A DNA stretch of 64,000 bases, from assembly GCA_902728285.1 (NCBI GenBank), contig CACVBU010000542.1, positions 248,001 through 312,000 on the forward strand, in the 5' to 3' direction. Shown here one piece after another: positions 1 through 11,502 of this stretch. Below the pieces are notes generated by a model. The model was not told the DNA's origin, made no database searches, and worked only from the letters and a program-made list of their open reading frames with translations. Made by a program: the position numbers and the translations under genes. Each line of letters opens with the position of its first letter. Positions within the stretch are counted from its first letter, which is position 1. This DNA comes from Clytia hemisphaerica (Eukaryota; Cnidaria; Hydrozoa; Leptothecata; Clytiidae).

Positions 1-81
1 TGATACGTCTAAAAAAATTGAACAGGACTTACAATTTTGACAGGATACTAACATTAGTTTTTTGAAAAATTGAATCAAATT

Positions 82-351
82 CCAGGCCCTGCCAATTGGT
101 AGGTTATCGATAATTTTGTTCAAATTGATAGGTAATTGATGGATTGATTAACGATTGGTTCTGAGTATCGATTATGATTATTACTTATCGATTGGAACCA
201 ATTATTGCTTTGATTGGTAACAAAAAAAAAATGGAAATAATCCTGATTATCAATTACCTATCGATTATCAGAATCAATTGATAATATCAATCCATCGATT
301 ACTTTTCGTTTAGAACCAATTATCGATAACCTACCGATTGGTAGGGCCTGG
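82..351. mobile_element. Palindromic MITE
   Basis: The segment begins with CCAGGCCCTGCCAATTGGTA and ends with the near-exact reverse complement (ending TTGGTAGGGCCTGG). The arms are about 35 bp each, and the interior repeats the ATCGAT/AATTGAT theme, so the whole unit can fold into a long hairpin. No coding potential and no clear target duplication is visible. It fits a non-autonomous DNA transposon, but the superfamily cannot be told. Confidence 0.7.
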
Positions 352-696
352 AAAAGTAGTCGCCTCTCAAGCGGTGGCCTCCCAACAATTTTGACAAAAA
401 ATGGAATATAGCCCTGCACTGAATAATCAACTCCTTCCTTAAGATAAGTGGAATTTTGGGAAAAAATGTCTCTTGTACTGTATCAAAATACTATTTCTAA
501 GTTTAATGTGACAAAATGACAAAAAATTAACCCTTCAAAAGAACAAAATATTAATTAAACTTAAGTGGCACGTCTGCCTCATAGCCTTTTTAGACCAAGT
601 GACCTCTCATTGGGCACGTAGATAATTTCTGCGAGACCCCTTACACAGCACTAAGGTGACACCACTCCAATGGGGCCATTTCAGAAATGTGTAGGT
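352..696. other. Non-coding spacer
   Basis: AT-rich sequence between the MITE and the piggyBac element. No open frame with family resemblance and no repeat was recognised. Confidence 0.5.
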
Positions 697-700
697 TTAA

Positions 701-3700
701 CCCTTTCACGTCTAAGTTTTTAACACCTAGAACACGAAGTCTAAAATAGCGATTTTTGGGTAGTCTCATTCTTTTGCAAATAACTCAAAAACTACTGGGT
801 CTTTGTTGTTCAAATTTTCACCCTTTTTTCATAACATAATTTCCAACTAAAAAATAAAAAAATAAAAAGTATAAATATATTTGCCTTAGTCACGTGATTC
901 AAAATGGCGGATTTTTTTTTCTTCAAAAAACAGAAAATTTGACTTTGAAATTTTATTAAAAAATTTCTACACTACAGAATTTCTTCAAATTCAGATATGT
1001 TTGAGTATATAATGTATTGAACAAATGCTGAAAATTTCAAGTAAAAACTGTGGCCCAATCAAAAGTTATGACTTTTTTATCCAATCGGTTATTTTGCATA
1101 AAATCTGTCCGCTATAATATATACAATGCTAAAGAACAATATCAACAAGTCAACTCATATAAAGAGATAAAGTCATTTAGAATAGTCAAGTTTTGTATGA
1201 AAAGCTTTAAAGCATTCCTCTGGATGCAATCCAGGCTGTCCAGGACAGTCAGGGCAAAGGTACGTTGTTTTTACAGGACCGCCTGATGCTGTCCATATTT
1301 TGCGGGCTCGACAAACGCGACATTCCTTTGTTGGGTGCTTATCTTTGGTTCCTTCTGTTGGCTTCTTTGTGGCAGGGAAGTGTCTTTCTGTAAGTCTCTT
1401 ATGATGATCAACTGGAATCCTATCAAGTACAATCGGTTGTGCTAGTGAGCTGTACCCACTAATAATTTCATGTAAGAATTCAAGAAACGACTCATTGGAA
1501 CCTGTGTGAAATTTGTAAACTTTATGCGCGTTCAAGGCAGCTTGCGTCAAAAGCCGTATTGCTAGCTTGCGGTACCATTTATATGTTTTGCGAATGGTCT
1601 GAACACCGTGAAGTTGCTGGTCAACCATATCTACACCTCCCATGTGACTGTTATAACTGATAATTGCTTGAGGTTTGTAAACAGGCTCTCCGGTAGGGTT
1701 ATACGCATCGATTTGAATCATTTGAGGCTGATGGGTAGTCGATAAAAGATAAACAACTTTAGGTTTTTTGTTGGCCTTATCCTTGATGGCACGATATTTA
1801 ACAGCTATCATTTTTCTCTCATTACATTTTAAAAACGTACCCTTTCCTTTCTCCAAGTTTTCTTGAACGATGCCCTTTGAATAATTCTTTCTATTATTCT
1901 TTATCGTACCACATAAGTGGGTTTGATTAGCGAGAAAATGCTTTGCCAAAAATGGGCTGGTATAATAATTATCTTTATATAATACATGTCCATTTCCAAG
2001 ATAGTTCTCCATCAAGACAGAAGGTACACGTTCAGATGAAGGGAAAGTAGAGTAAGGATCATCATCGTCAAACATGCCTTTGCCGCTGTACACAAGGAAA
2101 ACTAACGTAATGCCGGTCGAAGTGCAAAGCTCATATAACTTTATTCCGAATCTTGCACGTTTGGTACGAATATACTGTTTGAATTTGAGCCTGCCTTTGA
2201 ATAATACTAAAGATTCATCCACACTCAATTCTTTTCCTGGACTGTAAACCTGACGGAATCGTTCGCGTAACATATCTATCAAAGGTCTCACTTTATGAAG
2301 ACGGTCGATGTTATTTATATCCAGCGTAGCATTGTCATTGAAGTGTAAAAACTTGAGAATCAGACGAAACCTGTCTCTCTTCATGACTTGAGAAAAAATA
2401 GGTGTTGCATAATAAGAATCTGTGGACCAGTACATCTCAATACTTGGTTTATGCACTATTCCCATTAGAAACAAAAGACCAACAAACTGTTTCATTTCAG
2501 GTATAGTCACAGGGCGCCAAAGACGCAGGTAAGAGTTATCAGGGTTTACACCTTCCTGTTGTAGATATTGTTCCGCAAACCTGTTTGTTTCATTCACCAT
2601 CAACTCATAGATTTCATTAGTAAGATATAAGTTCATAAAATCCATTCTAGTAGGGTTAGCTGGAAGGCGAATTAGTAATCCTTCATTTTCATTGAACGGG
2701 AAGTCCTCTAAAACCTGTTCTGCATTGTTTTCAATTTTTTCCCAAGTAAATTCTGTTGGGGGTTGGTTTTGGTTTACTGGTTGTGCCTCCTGATTCTGAT
2801 CTTGGTTGACCACGGGATTAGCTTGCGCACCACGACCTCCTCGTTGGCGACGCACACCACGACCTCCTCGTTGGCGACGCACACCACGACCTCCTCTTTG
2901 ACGACGAACATTAGGTTGGCCACGTACAGCAACCACTTCATCCAAGTTATGGTCATCCTCTGGTTGTTCTACATCATGATTTTCTTGTGGCATTAGAACA
3001 CGTCCACGATGCTGACGACGGATTCCACGTCCACGTCCACGTCCACGCCCACGTCCACGGACACCACGAGCCCCACGTACAGGAAGGTCCTGTCCTACAT
3101 CATCTAATTGATTTGGTTCCTGGTTGTCGTTAGGAGGCTGATGTCTGAGATTATAACGTGCTATTCTAGCTAGGGGTCTGTCATCTTCAGATGATGACGG
3201 TTCAACTTCCGAAGCAGTAGGGGGTATTGGTATATTGCGTACATTACGATCACCATGTCTAAGGCCGCCACGTCGTCCTCCAAGACCAGCTCTTCTACCT
3301 CTACCTCTTCCTCTATTACGTATAAAGTCTGTGAGTTCATTGTCATCTGCTAGAGATGAATTAGATGAGCTTGAACTTTCATTTGAATTACTATTATCAT
3401 AACTGGTTGATGTACCTGATGAAGCAACGTTATCAATGTTCGTATTGTCATTGCTTGCAACACTTCCAACAACAGATTCCTCTGACTCGCTGTATGTATA
3501 ATTGTCTGTGTTATTTTCTGCTTCAATAAAAGACAGATTGGGAGTAGCAAGAGAATGATTGCCATCTTCTAAAGCTATCTCTAATTGCTGTTCATCATCA
3601 AGGTTAGTTGAGTTTACAGGGTCATTCCCCGGCAGTGGGTCATTGTCCCCTGGATCTGGGTCAAAATGAAGATGATTGGTACCATTTTGAGGTACTTCTA

Positions 3701-4066
3701 AGTTCTCTTCATCTTCTGAATCATATTCCCAATCACTTTCTGGGTCAGGATTATCCCAATCTTCATCTCCTAACACAATATCATTATCACTATCATGCAA
3801 AACAAAGTTCAGGATCTCGTCCATATCACTGATCATTTTCGCCATTTTGAATTTTGATATCTCAGCAACAAGTGGGCGAAATCGAAAGCGGTTTTTTTTG
3901 CCGTGACCGAAATTTGATCTTTTTTCTAATTTTCAAAGATTCAAAGCGGCTAAAACGCTAGAAACACCGCAAATTACGATTTTTTGAAGCACCAGCCCTA
4001 CTGGTGGCCCGAGATTAGAGCCCACCTCAAACCCCCAGTACAGCGGGTGGCACGTAGCGAAAGGGA
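701..4066 (-). mobile_element. piggyBac-type DNA transposon (putative limits)
   Basis: A piggyBac transposase gene lies between two short inverted ends: CCCTTTCAC at 701, directly after a TTAA at 697-700, and its inverted counterpart GCGAAAGGG ending at 4066. piggyBac elements insert at TTAA and begin CCY, which fits the left end. The right side is followed by AAAG rather than TTAA, so either the right target site has mutated or the true right end lies elsewhere. The transposase runs toward the left end. The limits are inferred; the gene itself is firm. Confidence 0.5.
1173..3845 (-). CDS. piggyBac transposase
   Basis: An uninterrupted 890-codon frame from ATG. Residues 1-160 are acidic and Ser/Asn-rich. 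Residues about 175-340 hold several Arg-Gly runs, including three tandem RRQRGGRG units. From about 365 the DDE_Tnp_1_7 core follows, with the catalytic acidic residues in their usual contexts: SVDES (D543), YKDNYY (D625) and GGVDMVD (D739/D742), spaced much as in the family. The last 50 residues form the Cys-rich zinc-binding domain typical of piggyBac (CRVC...CPDC...C). The protein is longer than classical transposases of about 600 residues because of its RG-rich N-terminus. All key residues are present and no stop intervenes, so it may be young, active or domesticated. The family is certain, activity is not. Confidence 0.92.
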   Translation of the reverse strand: MAKMISDMDEILNFVLHDSDNDIVLGDEDWDNPDPESDWEYDSEDEENLEVPQNGTNHLHFDPDPGDNDPLPGNDPVNSTNLDDEQQLEIALEDGNHSLATPNLSFIEAENNTDNYTYSESEESVVGSVASNDNTNIDNVASSGTSTSYDNSNSNESSSSSNSSLADDNELTDFIRNRGRGRGRRAGLGGRRGGLRHGDRNVRNIPIPPTASEVEPSSSEDDRPLARIARYNLRHQPPNDNQEPNQLDDVGQDLPVRGARGVRGRGRGRGRGRGIRRQHRGRVLMPQENHDVEQPEDDHNLDEVVAVRGQPNVRRQRGGRGVRRQRGGRGVRRQRGGRGAQANPVVNQDQNQEAQPVNQNQPPTEFTWEKIENNAEQVLEDFPFNENEGLLIRLPANPTRMDFMNLYLTNEIYELMVNETNRFAEQYLQQEGVNPDNSYLRLWRPVTIPEMKQFVGLLFLMGIVHKPSIEMYWSTDSYYATPIFSQVMKRDRFRLILKFLHFNDNATLDINNIDRLHKVRPLIDMLRERFRQVYSPGKELSVDESLVLFKGRLKFKQYIRTKRARFGIKLYELCTSTGITLVFLVYSGKGMFDDDDPYSTFPSSERVPSVLMENYLGNGHVLYKDNYYTSPFLAKHFLANQTHLCGTIKNNRKNYSKGIVQENLEKGKGTFLKCNERKMIAVKYRAIKDKANKKPKVVYLLSTTHQPQMIQIDAYNPTGEPVYKPQAIISYNSHMGGVDMVDQQLHGVQTIRKTYKWYRKLAIRLLTQAALNAHKVYKFHTGSNESFLEFLHEIISGYSSLAQPIVLDRIPVDHHKRLTERHFPATKKPTEGTKDKHPTKECRVCRARKIWTASGGPVKTTYLCPDCPGQPGLHPEECFKAFHTKLDYSK

Positions 4067-4128
4067 AAGACCATAGCAACACTTCCCATAAAGACAAATA
4101 TTTAAAGTAAATATGTTAAGTATGTTAA

Positions 4129-6172
4129 AGTAGATATGTTACAAACTGTCGCGTGTTTAACTCTTTCGACTTTGATAGCGACCACCGTCTTGTTGTTGCA
4201 CACCTTTGTACACCAACATCAAAGAAAGCAAGATACATCAACCGAACCCATACCAAACGTCAAAAGAGAATCGATTTCGAAGCAGTCACCCCAGTAATGA
4301 CTGGACTTTTCAAAGATGATGTCTCACGAAAGCTTAACTCTAATGACGTTCTTAACTCAGAGTCTAACGATTTTCTAAACGAAAAACTTGTAAACACGAT
4401 CAAAGAATCTGCCAATATCTACTTTCCTACAATGACATCTGAATCTCAACCACCTCCATGGAAAACAGATGCCAAACTCCAAGAACTTTTCCAAACAAAA
4501 TCTGAGCTTTCATCTAAAAATGTTAATCCTGAGGATATCAAGCGAATCCGTAAAAAGATTCGACTACGAGCTCGTCAACTCAAAAACGAACACTTCAGGC
4601 TTGAAGCTGAGAAAATGAACACTTTTGTTATTAACAAGCAGATCGAAAAGCTATTCCATCGTGCCAAAAGACAGGAAACTACCCTCAAACCAACAAACAA
4701 TGCTTGCCCAACCGATAAACTCTTAGAACACTTTAAGAAACATTTCAACCCTACTGACCCATCAATTGATACGTCACCTGAGGAAATAAATCAGACACCT
4801 CCGAAATTTGTTAAGGAACTTTCTTTCTGACAGTACTGTCATCAACGACCTCCCACCTACAGCCGATGAAATAGAAAAGCACATCCGTCTCCTCAAAAAT
4901 AATAAAGCAAGCAATGACGTTGAAGCAGAGCTACTGAAGAAATGTTCACATCCGATAATGATTCAAGTAATCCAAAGAATCACCAACAACTTGTGGGAAA
5001 ATCTAGATTTACCGAACGCTTGGGGTAACTCCCATCTCAGAACACTCTGGAAAGGAAAAGGCTCAAAAAAGGACGCATCAAAGTATCGGGGTCTTAGTAT
5101 CGGATCTACTATCTGTAAGCTCGTTGTCAATATCATCTTATTCCGACTCCGCGAATGGTACGAATGTCAACTAACCGACGAACAGAACGGGTTCCATCCA
5201 AACCGTGGCACTACTGATGGGATTTACACAGTAAAGAGAATACACCAAATCAGTCATCGAAAACAACAGCCGTTGTATCTATTATTTGTCGATCTCTCAG
5301 CCGCCTTCGATCATATACCCCGTAAATGGCTGTTTGATACAATTTGTCTTCGTTTCACCGACAAAAAGTCACCGATTATGATCAAGATATTGGAAAAACT
5401 TTATCAACACACCTCTCTAACCTATGAAGGAGATTTATTCCAAACATCTTCTGGAGTCCGCCAGGGTGGACCAGAAAGCCCGTTTTTGTTCAACTTATAT
5501 CTCGATTTCGTCATGCGTCTGATACTCGAGAAATCTCACTTAAATGATGATATCAAGTTCTTTGATCACAAATACCAAATCAGCACTAGCTCTCTTTCGC
5601 GAGCAGAGAGATTATCGACTCGTAAAAAGAACATTAATCTCTCAAACTTATCAATATTACCCTGGAGCGGTTACGCCGACGATTTAGTCTTATTCTTGAA
5701 AGATCAAGAGAGTTTACAAATTGCAACAATTCTTCTTGATAATGGTTTCGTCAAGTTCGGTCTATCTGTCAATGCTCAAAAGACAGAGACGATGATTCTC
5801 AATTATCCAGTAGATTCTCCATATGCAAACTCAATTGTCGAATTAAACGAATGCCATCTAGCCAATGTTTCTGAATTCAAATACCTGGGAGCCTATCTCG
5901 ATTGTAACCAGCCGAACACTGGTGAAAAGGAGATAAACCACCGCATCCAGCTTGCTAACATTAAATTTCAACAAATGTCAAATTTAATTCAGAATCTTCG
6001 AATTAATCTGAAAACTCGCATTCTTTTCCTGAACAGCTTTGTGCGGAGTAGGCTAGTATACGCCTGTCAGAACTGGAATCTGACCCAACAACAATTTGAC
6101 CGTTTGGATGTTGTGTATCGAAAACTCCTCCGTCGAATGATTCGTGGTGGATTCAGATTTGTGAAAGAGTAA
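4129..6172 (+). pseudogene. Truncated, frameshifted LINE (endonuclease end plus reverse transcriptase)
   Basis: The frame entering at about 4129 reads the last part of an AP-endonuclease-like domain (NCRVFNSF, then SDHRLV at about 4175), then a charged linker to 4830. A frameshift around 4808-4830 leads into a 450-codon reverse transcriptase. Visible RT motifs are LLFVDLSAAFDHI (motif A), SGVRQGGPESPFLFNLYLD (motif B), SGYADDLVLF (catalytic YADD) and KTETMIL. The endonuclease N-terminus is absent and the 3' end stops early at 6172, so this is a 5'-truncated dead copy. The motifs fit an endonuclease-bearing LINE of the RTE/CR1 type; the exact clade is not decided. Confidence 0.85.
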
Positions 6173-6679
6173 CAAAGCATCAGGGGCCGTGATGAAAGGT
6201 GAAATTCTCCTAACTAAATGAATATTACCCAGAATTCACAATTGCGCCTTTACCACCCAGGGCTACCCCCAGGGGACAAAATGGCGGAAAATTGAAAAGT
6301 GTAAGTAGGGCTTTAATTTCGGAAAATGGTTTTGGCCGGCTGCTGGGCTACTGCTGGGCGCGATCGGGATAAGAACCTGTATTTTATAAAGGATGAGAAA
6401 AATGATATAAAACCGAAATGATAAGAATTCGGGGGGGGGGGTGCTGGTGGCAATCGATTTGGAAACAACGTGCCGCCCAAAATATCGTCCTCTTAAAATC
6501 GGACTTTTACTGTGCAGCAAAAAATTGAAAAAATTTTTTCGTTGTTCTAAATAAAACTTGTAATCATTTTCGATAAAACTTGTAATCATTTTCGTTTCAA
6601 GACGTTTATTATAATGCCTGTCGGAAACAAATAAAAAGATGTTGCAGTGGTATTGCTGCCTCGACTGAGAAAGAGAAAA
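6173..6679. other. Non-coding spacer with poly-G tract
   Basis: Contains a run of about 11 G near 6430 and a short tandem duplication of a TAATCATTTTCG(A/T)TT-type segment near 6560-6600. No gene was recognised. Confidence 0.4.
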
Positions 6680-7500
6680 TTATTCACACACCTTTTTGAA
6701 TTTTATTTGAATTGCGTCATGGTCTGAATAATAGATACTTTGTACCAGCGTGGTTATCTCGAATTCTCTAAATAGATCATTATGGATATAGACATGATCG
6801 ATTAATGAGCCAGAAATATGAGTCGGCTCTTGAACAATCATCTGATAGTCTTGGTCTAAGTAAGCTTTTATGAAATCACTTTCATCACTCAAATAGTTCT
6901 TGTTGAAATCTCCTAGGATAATATGAGTCATTTCAACTGCATCTCGTAAATGTTGAATTTTGTACAAAAAATTACGATTATCAAGATTCTGTTGGCGATA
7001 AAGGAGTATCACCGAGAGAGGAAATTCTATCAAAGAATGTCTAAATTTGTATATGGTTGCACCAGGTATGTCGTAAGCATCGATTAACTCGAATGGATTT
7101 TTGTATGCAGCTGCTGTACTTGAATATATGTGCCCATCTGAATTATTTGTATGTAATAAAAGAGGTGATAATGTGTTTTCAATCTCTGTCGTGTTGGTGT
7201 CGTAGGCCAGTTGAGTCTCTGTCATGAAAAGTAAATTTCCTTCAAATAATGATGCGTCATTTTTAATATCGATTGCGTGTTTCTTCAAAGATCTTACGTT
7301 TAACAAAGAAAGTTTAAACTCATTGTCGTTAATTTCTTTATCACATTTTGTTTCTAAACACAAATTTTCTCTCATATGGTTGTATTCCTCTGTGGCTCTA
7401 GAATCACATCTTATTTCTTTTGATTTAAAAGATCCCGTTAAGTAAAGGCACTGCAAGGTAGTAACTCTACTCAATGCGACGTAAACCTGACCAACCTTAA
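6680..7500 (-). pseudogene. Helentron endonuclease (EEP) domain
   Basis: Follows the frameshift near 7490. It begins with the last Pif1 motif and continues into an endonuclease/exonuclease/phosphatase domain: LLNVRSLKKH (Asn), FMTETQL (catalytic Glu), HIILGDFNKNY (Asp, Asn) and YYSDHDAIQ (Ser-Asp-His) near the end. The residues needed for the nuclease are present. A C-terminal EEP domain is what separates Helentrons from classical Helitrons. The stop at 6680 is probably the natural end of the polyprotein. Confidence 0.8.
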
Positions 7501-8322
7501 AACATTTTTGCTTATTTTATTCATATCGAAACTAAAGACAATTTTAGAAAACGTTTGTCCTTGAACTTTATGTACAGTACATGCCCATGCTAACTTCAAT
7601 GGAAATTGAATGCGTTTTACTGAAGGACGATGCTTATTTGGCTCAAGCCCAAATTCTTTTTCTATTTTTTCTATTGACACTAAATTATTCATACGTCCAT
7701 AACTATCACTATTTTTCGCTTTCATTCCAATATCGTCTTCATCCATTTTTAAATAAATACGCGTCACTTTTCTTTCGTTGTCAAGCTTTACATATTCGAC
7801 AGTGCCCATTTGTCCATTGCAAAGTTTATCCTCGACGTCAATATTTGACGTTATCATTACTTTGGCACCAAGTTTAAAAATTAATTTTTGGGCTAAACCT
7901 CCTGTTTGCATTTGACCTCGGTTTTCAACTTCTCTAATTTTTGAAGGCTTTGTATTGTTAGGATATTTATTTTTAGCCTCAACTTCTATTTCTTCGCCAG
8001 GTAAATCGTTTAATTTCATTCTATTGTGATCATCGACTGGTTTATTTTCAGCCCACAAATGTATAGCGTCCTTAGGGTAGTCAGGGTGGTCTTCATTGAC
8101 GATTCTTTGTTTCAGAATTGCCATATCATTCGGATCGATGATACCCACTCTAATATGATTTAATATATCAATAAACACTTGATCACCTCGTTGTCTCATC
8201 ACTTCAGTGAGTTCAACTATTTTGAAATGTCTCCAACAATGATCAACATTTAAAAGAGCATCTGGAAAAAGTGAAAAAATTGAGCCACCTTTGATGGGAG
8301 GTAATTGATAAAAATCACCACA
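7471..8322 (-). pseudogene. Helentron Pif1 helicase, C-terminal half
   Basis: Coding resumes at 8322, just inside the hAT target duplication, with CGDFYQLPPIKGGSIF (helicase motif III region), then VELTEVMRQRGD, KLIFKLGAKVMIT, LCNGQMGTVEYV and LKLAWACTVHKVQGQTF (motif V), all typical of Pif1 helicases in Helitrons. The last motif (VALSRVTTLQCLYLTG) is read in another frame from about 7490, so a one-base frameshift separates it from this segment. The homology is strong; the copy is dead. Confidence 0.85.
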
Positions 8323-10083
8323 AGTTACAGAGGCGGATCTGGGATTTTTCTGAGGTGGTTCAAAAATCTCTTTTCAAAATCTTTTTTTCGGAACAAACGT
8401 TTTGGGCGTAAATTTTGCACCCGCCCTGTTTGGGCGGTGTCACCTTTTTTCCATTCAACATGGGGGACATTAATGAGCGCCTGCACGTCTGCAGTTCCCA
8501 TTACCTATGAACTCCAAACATAGGCCTCAGCGGGTTAACATGCGCTGAAAGGAGGGCGGCAGGCGAATTTTTTTTTGACCCGACTTGAACAGCCAGAGGC
8601 TGAACGTGTAATAATCGTTTGTGGTGATATTCATATATACATTGGGAAATTCCCTAACTGCAATTGCACACATCTAGTTTCTTCTTTTCAATCTTATCCC
8701 ACAAAACGTTCATAAAACGGAAATATAGTTTGAGCAAAGAAATATAAGAGTATTATATTTCTTATATTTCTTTGGTTTGACCTTTTATTTTGATAAAACA
8801 GATCTGGGTGATCATGCTCAAAACTGCTTGTTTGGTGTATATTCTTTTATATATTCATCATGGTTCTTGCAGAAAATGTTTTTGAGAAAGCCATGGATAA
8901 AAGAGCAAATAAATGGTTTTGAAGAAAAGTTTGAAGAAAAAATAAGACAATTTATAATATTAAATACTTTACACACTTCAGTTTCATTTCGTGAATATTT
9001 AAAACATAGTAAAAAAGTTCGATAATTTACTCTTATAACCATTTTTTATGGAATTTCTTTGTAGCGAATTAATTGGCTGACAATCAAGCAAAAACTTTCC
9101 ATGTTGAGTATTTTTACATTATAAAACCAGAAACGGATAATATTTTGAAAACAGTGATCAAGTTAAAAAATAAAGGAGATTATTTATAATACATATAATA
9201 CAAGGGAATACAATAATATGGAAAAATAAAAGATTGCCAAAAAGTGGAGTACACCATGAGTACTGATATAATGTGTTTTATGTGCAAATAGACTCAAGAA
9301 ATTCTAGCTCTCATTCAGAAATTACATGAATAATCTCATAAAAAAGTACTTTTTACATTCAAAGTAAAAAGTTTGATGTTTTTAAGAATTATTAAAGGTC
9401 CTAACAGTAATCATCAACAATCTGTAGGAAAGCACTTTTTCAACTTTTTCAATTGTATGGAGTGTTGTTTATAATTCTTTTGGTAGAGATTGTTGTTATA
9501 TATCATTTCATAAATTCTGCATTCAATCGTACTCTTTTATGCTTACTTGTAGGGGGTGGAAGATGCAGGCCAGGGGCAGTACTCTCAGAGAAAATTCATA
9601 AAATGGGGGGTCATTTAACTGATTTTGGGGTGATTTTCCCAAAAAAACCCTACGGAAAATGAAGGTTTTGGCACTTTATCAGGAAAATTTCATAAATTGG
9701 AGGTCATTTCAAAATGCTAATTGGGTGATATTTACCAAAAAAATGCAAAATTACCACCTACAATTAAGCACAAGAGGGTAATTTTTTCAGAGGTCACCAA
9801 TGTCTCTTTTTGTATAAAAGTACCATATTTTCATATGATCACGTAAAAGTAATCTTAGTTTTGTTTTGCAAGTATAAAGGGGTATGAACTCTCTCTTCTT
9901 ATGACATGACCAAACCAAAATTATTTCCTCGCATCACATTATCTTGAAGCATGCATGAAGGTTCACCTTTCCAGAAATTTCATTTTTCAACCAAATTCAA
10001 TCAAATTGCTAAAATGTTGTTCCCTAACCAAACCTTTCTTCCAGTCTCTGTATAAAACAAATTTTGTTTTTCAAAAATAAAGC

Positions 10084-10555
10084 TAGCTAGCTTTTTTTCC
10101 ATGTGAAATTCATCAATGTCCAATGATGGGAGAAGAATCTCTCGAAACGTAGCCAATCGCAAATCTCGTGATCCATATATAGCTACTCTCGGGTACCTAA
10201 TAGCCGGGGGGGGTTGGAATAAGCGGGGGGGGGGGGGTTGGAAAAAATCTCAAAACTTAATAAGCGGGGGGTTGGAATAAAAATGTCCTGGGTGGAAAAT
10301 TTTTGAAAAAGAGGCTAATACAGCTGAATTAGGACAAAAAAGGGAACTTTCAAAAACATTTTCCCAAAAATTAATAAGCGGGGGGGTTGGAATAAGAATG
10401 TCCTGGGTGGAAAATTTTTGAAAAATTAATTAGCGGGGGGGGGGGGTACGGCTATTAAGTACCCGAGAGTAGGTAGATTTTTCCCTGTGATATTCCCAAT
10501 GTCCGATGATAGGAAAAGAGCCAAACGTAAATCTTGTGATTATATTCAAGACACG
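10084..10555. repeat. Direct repeats flanking the nested MITE
   Basis: About 75 bp ending at 10182 (containing AATGTCCAATGATGGGAGAA) are repeated, diverged, from about 10477 (AATGTCCGATGATAGGAAAA). Both copies go on to similar AGCCAA(T)CG-AAATCT(C)GTGAT text. The G-rich MITE sits exactly between them. Confidence 0.6.
10183..10472. mobile_element. Nested G-rich MITE inside the hAT-like element
   Basis: The ends are CTACTCTCGGGTACCTAATA and its near-exact reverse complement (TATTAAGTACCCGAGAGTAG), giving about 24-bp arms. The interior is three or four imperfect units of AATAAGCGGGGGGGTTGGAA with long poly-G runs. It has no coding potential. Confidence 0.65.
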
Positions 10556-11502
10556 ATAAACTTCCACCAAATATTCACAATTAAGTCCTTTTCCATAAAA
10601 AATTCCAAACTTCATTTATCAAGCAAAATTTATTTAAGTTTTGTTTTTGTTGGTATGAATGCTTCTCCTCTAAAAATAAACCAAAACAAAAATGTTTCCT
10701 CAGAATGAAAGTCGTCTTTTCTTTTTCTTTTGTCACTCTTCACCACATCAAACAAAAGCAGATGAAAATTCCATCACACAGAGTCTTTGTCAAAATCATC
10801 ATACATTGATTGATATTGTTGTGTGATTCTCTCAAATTTACTGATTAAATTGAACCAAAAATGTCCTCAAAAAGATAAGTAATTGCCTGATTATTAACAC
10901 TTTTCAGGACTTCAATTCTTTTCTCTAAAACACTGCATTGAACGCTTGCAAAGAAGTGAGGTCGTTTGCCGTACGGATAGCTACCCTTCAAATCATTTCA
11001 TTATTTTGCCGGCGACGACATGCGACTGAATGTTATTTTTGTAGGAAAATCTTTTACGCTCAAAACGGTCGGTCAGGTTCGGTCTCGTATTTTCGAGAAA
11101 TTTCCTTGAACCACCTCAAATTTGCCATTTCACTCGATGCATTTTCTGAACCAGGTTCAAAATTAAAGATTTCCTAGCACAGAAGCAGCTAGATATGTAA
11201 TCCCGCAAAATCATAACAAAGATTATCCACAGCGCGGGAAATCTAGCTACGTCGTACACACATAACCTAAAGATTTTTTAGCGCGGAAAAAGCTAAGTTT
11301 GTCGCGCGCACCACGGAAACGCACGCCACATGCATACAACCCCTGGTAAAATAATATCGAGATATGACCAAGAAGAAAAATCAGTTCCGATCAGAAAACT
11401 AGATTTCACTTGAAGAAAGGGTCTTTGTATTTTTTATTTACTAAAAGGGTTGGGGTGGTTCAGCTGAACCATTTGAACCCCCTCAGATCCGCCGCTGAGT
11501 TA

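Larger units (their letters stand above)
8328..11497. mobile_element. 3.17-kb non-autonomous hAT-like transposon
   Basis: The left end is CAGAGGCGGATCTG at 8328. The right end, inverted, is CAGCGGCGGATCTG at 11497, followed by further similarity (GGTTCAAA). Both are of the CAGxGGCGG type common in hAT elements. AGTTA flanks it on both sides (8323-8327 and 11498-11502), a 5-bp duplication as in the hAT5 group. Removing it restores the helicase reading frame (SIIT-CGDFYQLPP). No transposase frame is visible. The interior is AT-rich, with nested repeats near 9540-9770 and 10084-10550. Confidence 0.8.

Noticed and set aside
4153..6172. Bacterial group II intron or retron reverse transcriptase
   Set aside because: The upstream SDHRLV endonuclease end and YADD-type motif order are those of endonuclease-bearing LINEs.
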